From JANNFX01 sp031380225 (GTDB lineage: Bacteria > Pseudomonadota > Alphaproteobacteria > Rhizobiales > Hyphomicrobiaceae): 5,638 nucleotides of DNA. Shown one piece after another: positions 4,629-5,638 of the stretch. The stretch covers positions 1 to 5,638 of the forward strand of contig JANNFX010000208.1 in assembly GCA_031380225.1 (NCBI GenBank), in the 5' to 3' direction. The position numbers were made by a program, and so were the translations under genes. The number at the start of each line of letters is the position of its first letter. Within the stretch, counting starts at the first letter, position 1. A model generated the notes under the pieces. The model saw only the letters and a list, made by a program, of their open reading frames with translations. It had not been told where the DNA came from and did no database searches.

Positions 4629-5638
4629 ATGACGGTTTTGATGAGCCAGGCGCGCCGTCGTGCTGTGATCGCTCTAGCCGCGCTCGCGGTTACAGGTTGC
4701 ACGGAACCAGAGACAGAAGGGCCGTTGCCACCGCTTGGCGCCGTCATTAACGAGACATCCGTGTCAGGGATATCGTCCGGAGCCTATATGGCAGGGCAGT
4801 TCCAACTTGCGCATGCTGATCGCGTCGTCGGCGCCGCCATCATCGCCGGAGGGCCGTGGGGATGCGCCGAAAGTTCGTTTGCGGGCATGTTTCCCGGCCT
4901 GGGCAATGACCTGCTCAACGTCAACAAAGCTGTCAATGGCTGCATGTTGAATATGATGGCGGCGTTTGGCGTTCCAGATTCGGCGATGCTCGCTGACAAA
5001 GCGCGGGCCGCCGCGCGCTCTGGAAAAATTGACCCAATTGAAGCGGTCACACCGGACAAGATTTATCTGTTCACTGGCACCGAAGACCGCACGGTGAAGC
5101 CGCCGATCGTCGAGTCGGCAAAGACGTTTTATGAAAACCTTGGCGTGCCGTCGTCCAATATCGTGCTTGAGAAAAAATTGCCGGCCGGCCACGCATTCAT
5201 CACTGACAACGAAGGCTCGGCCTGTGGTGTCACTGGCGAACCCTACGTCAATGACTGCGACTATGACCAGGCCGGCGCACTGTTGAAGCATATCTACGGC
5301 CCGTTACAGCCACGCGCCGAAAAGACAAACGGCGACTTGATCGCGTTTGATCAACGGCCTTACACCGAAGGGCTTGGCAGCCATGGGTTATCGGGCACTG
5401 GCTTGGTTTATATTCCCAAGGCCTGCAAGGCATCAAAGGGATGCCGCGTCCACATCGCGTTTCATGGCTGTGCTCAAAACCGCGCCGCTGTCGGCGATGC
5501 GTTTGCCGCCGAAAGCGGATTTGCGCGTTGGGCCGACACCAACAACCTAATCGTGCTCTATCCGCAAACGGCAAAGCTGCTGCAAAACCCGCAAGCGTGT
5601 TGGGATTGGTGGGGCTACACGGGCGACAATTTCCTGTC
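4629..5638 (+). CDS. Lipoprotein poly(3-hydroxybutyrate) depolymerase, type II domain order, 3'-truncated
   Basis: The frame is open from ATG 4629 to the window edge (336 whole codons, no stop), so the C-terminus is missing. Residues 1-24 are a lipoprotein signal: basic RRR (9-11), hydrophobic AVIALAALAV, and lipobox VTG-Cys24. Thr at +2 favours outer-membrane sorting. The mature part is an alpha/beta-hydrolase of the PHB depolymerase family, which cleaves ester bonds of poly(3-hydroxybutyrate) or its oligomers. The lipase box is GISSG (47-51) with nucleophile Ser49. The acid is Asp153 in GTEDRTV, and the base is His188 in AGHAF. The oxyanion-hole motif FHGC (278-281) comes last, followed by the family block CWDWWGYTG (324-332). 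Lipase box before oxyanion motif is the circularly permuted type II order known from Penicillium funiculosum depolymerase; spacings Ser-Asp 104, Asp-His 35, His-Cys281 93 fit one complete domain. Eight cysteines in the mature part besides Cys24 suit a protein outside the cytoplasm. Any substrate-binding domain would lie beyond the window. A feruloyl-esterase-like or other short-chain esterase activity is the main alternative. Confidence 0.88.
   Translation, partial: MTVLMSQARRRAVIALAALAVTGCTEPETEGPLPPLGAVINETSVSGISSGAYMAGQFQLAHADRVVGAAIIAGGPWGCAESSFAGMFPGLGNDLLNVNKAVNGCMLNMMAAFGVPDSAMLADKARAAARSGKIDPIEAVTPDKIYLFTGTEDRTVKPPIVESAKTFYENLGVPSSNIVLEKKLPAGHAFITDNEGSACGVTGEPYVNDCDYDQAGALLKHIYGPLQPRAEKTNGDLIAFDQRPYTEGLGSHGLSGTGLVYIPKACKASKGCRVHIAFHGCAQNRAAVGDAFAAESGFARWADTNNLIVLYPQTAKLLQNPQACWDWWGYTGDNFL

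Noticed and set aside
4764..5291. 175-residue minus-strand frame opposite the depolymerase
   Set aside because: The plus strand carries an uninterrupted depolymerase frame with all catalytic motifs; this is its shadow.

Overview
The window looks like a piece of alphaproteobacterial chromosome, of moderately high GC. The pointers are a tRNA-Thr(UGU) with encoded CCA, an RTX-type exoprotein, a polysaccharide flippase followed by a GT4 glycosyltransferase, and a poly(3-hydroxybutyrate) depolymerase-type lipoprotein. This assignment rests on gene style only; no species can be named. Layout: (1) 1-53, no feature seen; (2) 54-128, tRNA-Thr on the minus strand; (3) 129-358, a divergent intergenic region with two overlapping perfect inverted repeats (162-185), a candidate tRNA promoter and, at its right end, the Shine-Dalgarno sequence that fixes the next start; (4) 359-1366, a small acidic RTX Ca2+-binding protein with GTG start; (5) 1367-1747, a 381-nt gap with no convincing gene and an 8-bp hairpin just before the next gene; (6) 1748-3220 and 3249-4493, an evident two-gene operon of a multi-pass flippase (MOP superfamily) and a GT-B glycosyltransferase, 28 nt apart; (7) 4494-4628, an intergenic stretch with two hairpins that may end the operon; (8) 4629 to the right edge, a 3'-truncated lipoprotein PHB depolymerase whose catalytic residues come in the circularly permuted (type II) order. 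How the genes could work together: the flippase and glycosyltransferase should build and export a cell-surface or secreted glycan. The RTX protein, a likely type I secretion substrate without a visible enzyme domain, could act at the same surface, but its co-function is inferred only from proximity. The depolymerase has its own Shine-Dalgarno sequence and lies behind a possible terminator, so it is probably a separate unit concerned with use of external polyester or short-chain esters. I found no mobile element, CRISPR array or defence locus, and nothing I would call a new multi-gene system. The items most worth a second look are the lipid-anchored type II depolymerase, the nested palindromes before the tRNA, and the regular glycine zipper in the flippase.
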